DNA of 7,162 nucleotides from Gammaproteobacteria bacterium (lineage in GTDB: Bacteria; Pseudomonadota; Gammaproteobacteria; Arenicellales; Arenicellaceae), in assembly GCA_003485905.1 (NCBI GenBank), contig DNHK01000409.1, forward strand, positions 1 to 7,162, read 5' to 3'. A model generated the notes under the pieces. It was not told where the DNA came from, searched no databases, and saw only the letters and a program-made list of their open reading frames with translations. This document shows, piece after piece, positions 5,441 to 7,162 of this stretch. The position numbers were made by a program, and so were the translations under genes. Each line of letters begins with the position of its first letter. Within the stretch, counting starts at the first letter, position 1.

Positions 5441-7048
5441 ATGGATTGGATTTGGGGACGTTATACCGCATTACTCTTGTCAGGTCTGCTGACCATTGGG
5501 TTGATTCCGGTTGTGCTATGGATACCACTGCTCGCGCCGGTTTTGCTGCTGACGCTGGGGCTGACGATGGTTGGTGTGTACGACATGTTTCAAAAGAGTA
5601 GTAACCTGCGCGCGAACTTTCCTCTTCTCGGGAACTTGCGTTACTTCTTTGAAAGTGTGCGACCTGAATTACGCCAATACTTTTGGGAAAACGATAACGA
5701 TGAACTGCCCTACTCGAGAAATCAGCGCTCAATGGTGTACCAGCGGGCCAAATCGGTTCTAGCTGCGCGGCCTCTGGGTTCAATCGAAAATATGTATGAG
5801 GAAGACTTTTCCTGGCTTAACCACTCCATCTCGCCAGTGCATGTAGAGGCTAGTGATTTTCGGACTACCGTTGGTGAAGGCAAATCAGCATACCAAATGT
5901 CACTATTGAATATCTCCGGAACCTCCTTTGGATCCATGTCACCCAGAGCAATTGAAGCTTTGAATACAGGCGCAGGCTTAGGTGATTTTGCTCACAATAC
6001 CGGTGAGGGATCTTTGTCTAAATACCATCAGATGGGCGGTGGTGATCTGATTTGGCAGATTTCAACGGGATATTTTGGTTGTCGTACGCCCGAAGGACGA
6101 CTTGATCGGGCAGTATTTGCGGAGAAATCCCAACTTGAGCAGGTCAAGATGATCGAAATCAAGCTAAGTCAGGGTGCCAAGCCGGGTCATGGCGGCATGT
6201 TGCTCGGCAAGAAGGTTACCCCAGAAATCGCTGAGACGCGTGGCATTGCCGTAGGCCAAGATTGTATTTCGCCATCGTCACATCCGGAATTTTCGACGCC
6301 CAACGAGTTGTTGGATTTTGCTCTGGAGTTACGCACGCTCAGTGGCGGGAAACCCGTCGGTATTAAGCTTTGTATTGGCCACCCATGGGAGTTTATTGCG
6401 ATCGTCAAAGCCATGGTAGATCGTCAAGAGTTTATTGATTTCGTAACTGTTGATGGCGCTGAAGGTGGAACGGGTGCAGCCCCGGTAGAGTTTACGGACC
6501 ACCTTGGGTGTCCGCTTCAGGACGCGTTGGTGTTTGTGGATAACACGTTAATCGGCGCCGGCCTGCGGGGTCGTATAAAGATTGGTGCCAGTGGCAAGGT
6601 TGTCAGTGCTTACGATATCGTTAAACACTGCGCATTAGGTGCTGATTGGATCAACATGGCTAGACCCTTTATGTTTGCGTTGGGCTGTATTCAAGCCAGA
6701 GATTGTGCGTCGGGTAAATGTCCAACAGGCATCGCCACCATGGACCCGACGCTGTATCGGGTTTTGGACGTGCAGAAGAAAGCGGGCATGGTACGTAATT
6801 TTCACCACAACACATTACTGGCATTCGGAGAAATGATAGGCGCTGCTGGCGTTACTCATCCTGAGCTGCTCAATCGACGACATATCGTTCGGCGCCTGTC
6901 GGCCAGCGAGATTCGGCTTGCCGACCAAATTTATCCTAGCGTTGCTCCCGGTGCTCTGCTGCGCGGTGAAGAGGTGGCCGACCCGCGCCTGGATGTCTAT
7001 TGGAACCGAGTCAACGGTTCTAGTTTCCACGTACAACAGCCGCTATAG
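5441..7048 (+). CDS. Membrane-anchored FMN-binding glutamate synthase family protein
   Basis: This 535-residue protein corresponds to the FMN-binding synthase domain of glutamate synthase (GltB) without the N-terminal glutaminase domain. Residues 9-46 form two adjacent hydrophobic helices that should anchor it in the inner membrane. The barrel carries NTGEGSLSKYH (186-196), QGAKPGHGGMLLGKKV (244-259), DGAEGGTGAAP (338-348) and an FMN-phosphate region around KIGASGKV (380-387). C416, C422 and C427 (CIQARDCASGKCPTG) reproduce the +6/+5 spacing of the [3Fe-4S] ligands known from Azospirillum GltS (Cys1102, 1108, 1113). Canonical GltB has AKPGEGG where this protein has AKPGHGG. Without a glutaminase domain or a GltD partner here, it cannot be assumed to make glutamate. 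As far as I know, the true reaction of this widespread orphan family is not settled. The start ATG has GAGG at 5426-5429 and AGAG at 5431-5434. It is probably co-transcribed with the phosphodiesterase gene. Confidence 0.92.
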   Translation: MDWIWGRYTALLLSGLLTIGLIPVVLWIPLLAPVLLLTLGLTMVGVYDMFQKSSNLRANFPLLGNLRYFFESVRPELRQYFWENDNDELPYSRNQRSMVYQRAKSVLAARPLGSIENMYEEDFSWLNHSISPVHVEASDFRTTVGEGKSAYQMSLLNISGTSFGSMSPRAIEALNTGAGLGDFAHNTGEGSLSKYHQMGGGDLIWQISTGYFGCRTPEGRLDRAVFAEKSQLEQVKMIEIKLSQGAKPGHGGMLLGKKVTPEIAETRGIAVGQDCISPSSHPEFSTPNELLDFALELRTLSGGKPVGIKLCIGHPWEFIAIVKAMVDRQEFIDFVTVDGAEGGTGAAPVEFTDHLGCPLQDALVFVDNTLIGAGLRGRIKIGASGKVVSAYDIVKHCALGADWINMARPFMFALGCIQARDCASGKCPTGIATMDPTLYRVLDVQKKAGMVRNFHHNTLLAFGEMIGAAGVTHPELLNRRHIVRRLSASEIRLADQIYPSVAPGALLRGEEVADPRLDVYWNRVNGSSFHVQQPL

Positions 7049-7071
7049 GCCGTTATCGTCTGGCGAGTGAG

Positions 7072-7117
7072 TCCCTGGGAAGTGGTGAAGTCATCTTGAC
7101 TGCCACCTCCCCTGGGA
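7072..7117. terminator. Strong 46-nt hairpin after the last gene
   Basis: The outer arms tccctgggaagtgg (7072-7085) and ccacctcccctggga (7103-7117) pair with few mismatches. The inner arms agtca (7089-7093) and tgact (7097-7101) are perfect around a 3-base loop. It starts 23 bp after the stop codon, as a terminator would. It is not followed by a T-run, so factor-independent termination would be inefficient. It may protect the 3' end or act on both strands. A small gagc-ttg-gctc hairpin follows at 7120-7130. No gene is seen in the remaining bases. Confidence 0.55.
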
Positions 7118-7162
7118 TCGAGCTTGGCTCAAATCACGATAGCGCATAGAATAGGCGGCCGA

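Noticed and set aside
1..7162. A CRISPR array, toxin-antitoxin pair, prophage or defence system
   Set aside because: No regularly spaced direct repeats, small paired ORFs or defence-type motifs were found on either strand. The only tandem repeat has 9-bp units without spacers.

Overview
The window looks like chromosomal DNA from a gammaproteobacterium, probably marine or aquatic and free-living. This rests on moderate GC content, Shine-Dalgarno-led genes, a perfect FNR/Anr-type palindrome and the protein styles. No rRNA, tRNA or marker gene is present, so the placement is an inference.

Layout, left to right. Positions 1-131 form a small inverted-repeat unit (perfect 15-bp arms) of the kind left by MITE- or REP-like elements. 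Positions 137-451 carry short open stretches in two alternating frames that read like a decayed gene. A secreted beta-rich protein of unknown function follows (479-1048, +), then a hairpin that may end its transcript. The 900-bp gap 1049-1946 is a scar region. It holds a five-copy 9-bp tandem repeat directly before a short, probably truncated ORF (1353-1598), a further ORF scrap, and the right-hand end of an IS3-family insertion sequence on the minus strand (about 1741-1850). The scrap ends exactly where the IS terminus begins.

The right two thirds hold three intact plus-strand genes. The first is an 830-residue CPA1-type Na+/H+ antiporter with a long cytoplasmic tail and a C-terminal cyclic-nucleotide-binding domain (1947-4439). 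Its start is preceded by an exact TTGAT-N4-ATCAA box. The second is a cytoplasmic glycerophosphodiester phosphodiesterase (4611-5360). The third is a membrane-anchored, stand-alone FMN/[3Fe-4S] glutamate-synthase-type protein without a glutaminase domain (5441-7048). A strong 46-nt hairpin at 7072-7117 closes the run.

The three genes share a strand, with gaps of 171 and 80 bp, so partial co-transcription is possible. They do not form a recognisable pathway. The common theme, ion homeostasis, phospholipid-headgroup turnover and a redox flavoprotein at the membrane, is only suggestive. I found no clear previously undescribed multi-gene system. The points most worth following are the nucleotide-sensing antiporter with its FNR-like box, the orphan glutamate-synthase-type membrane protein, and the IS scar next to the antiporter promoter.
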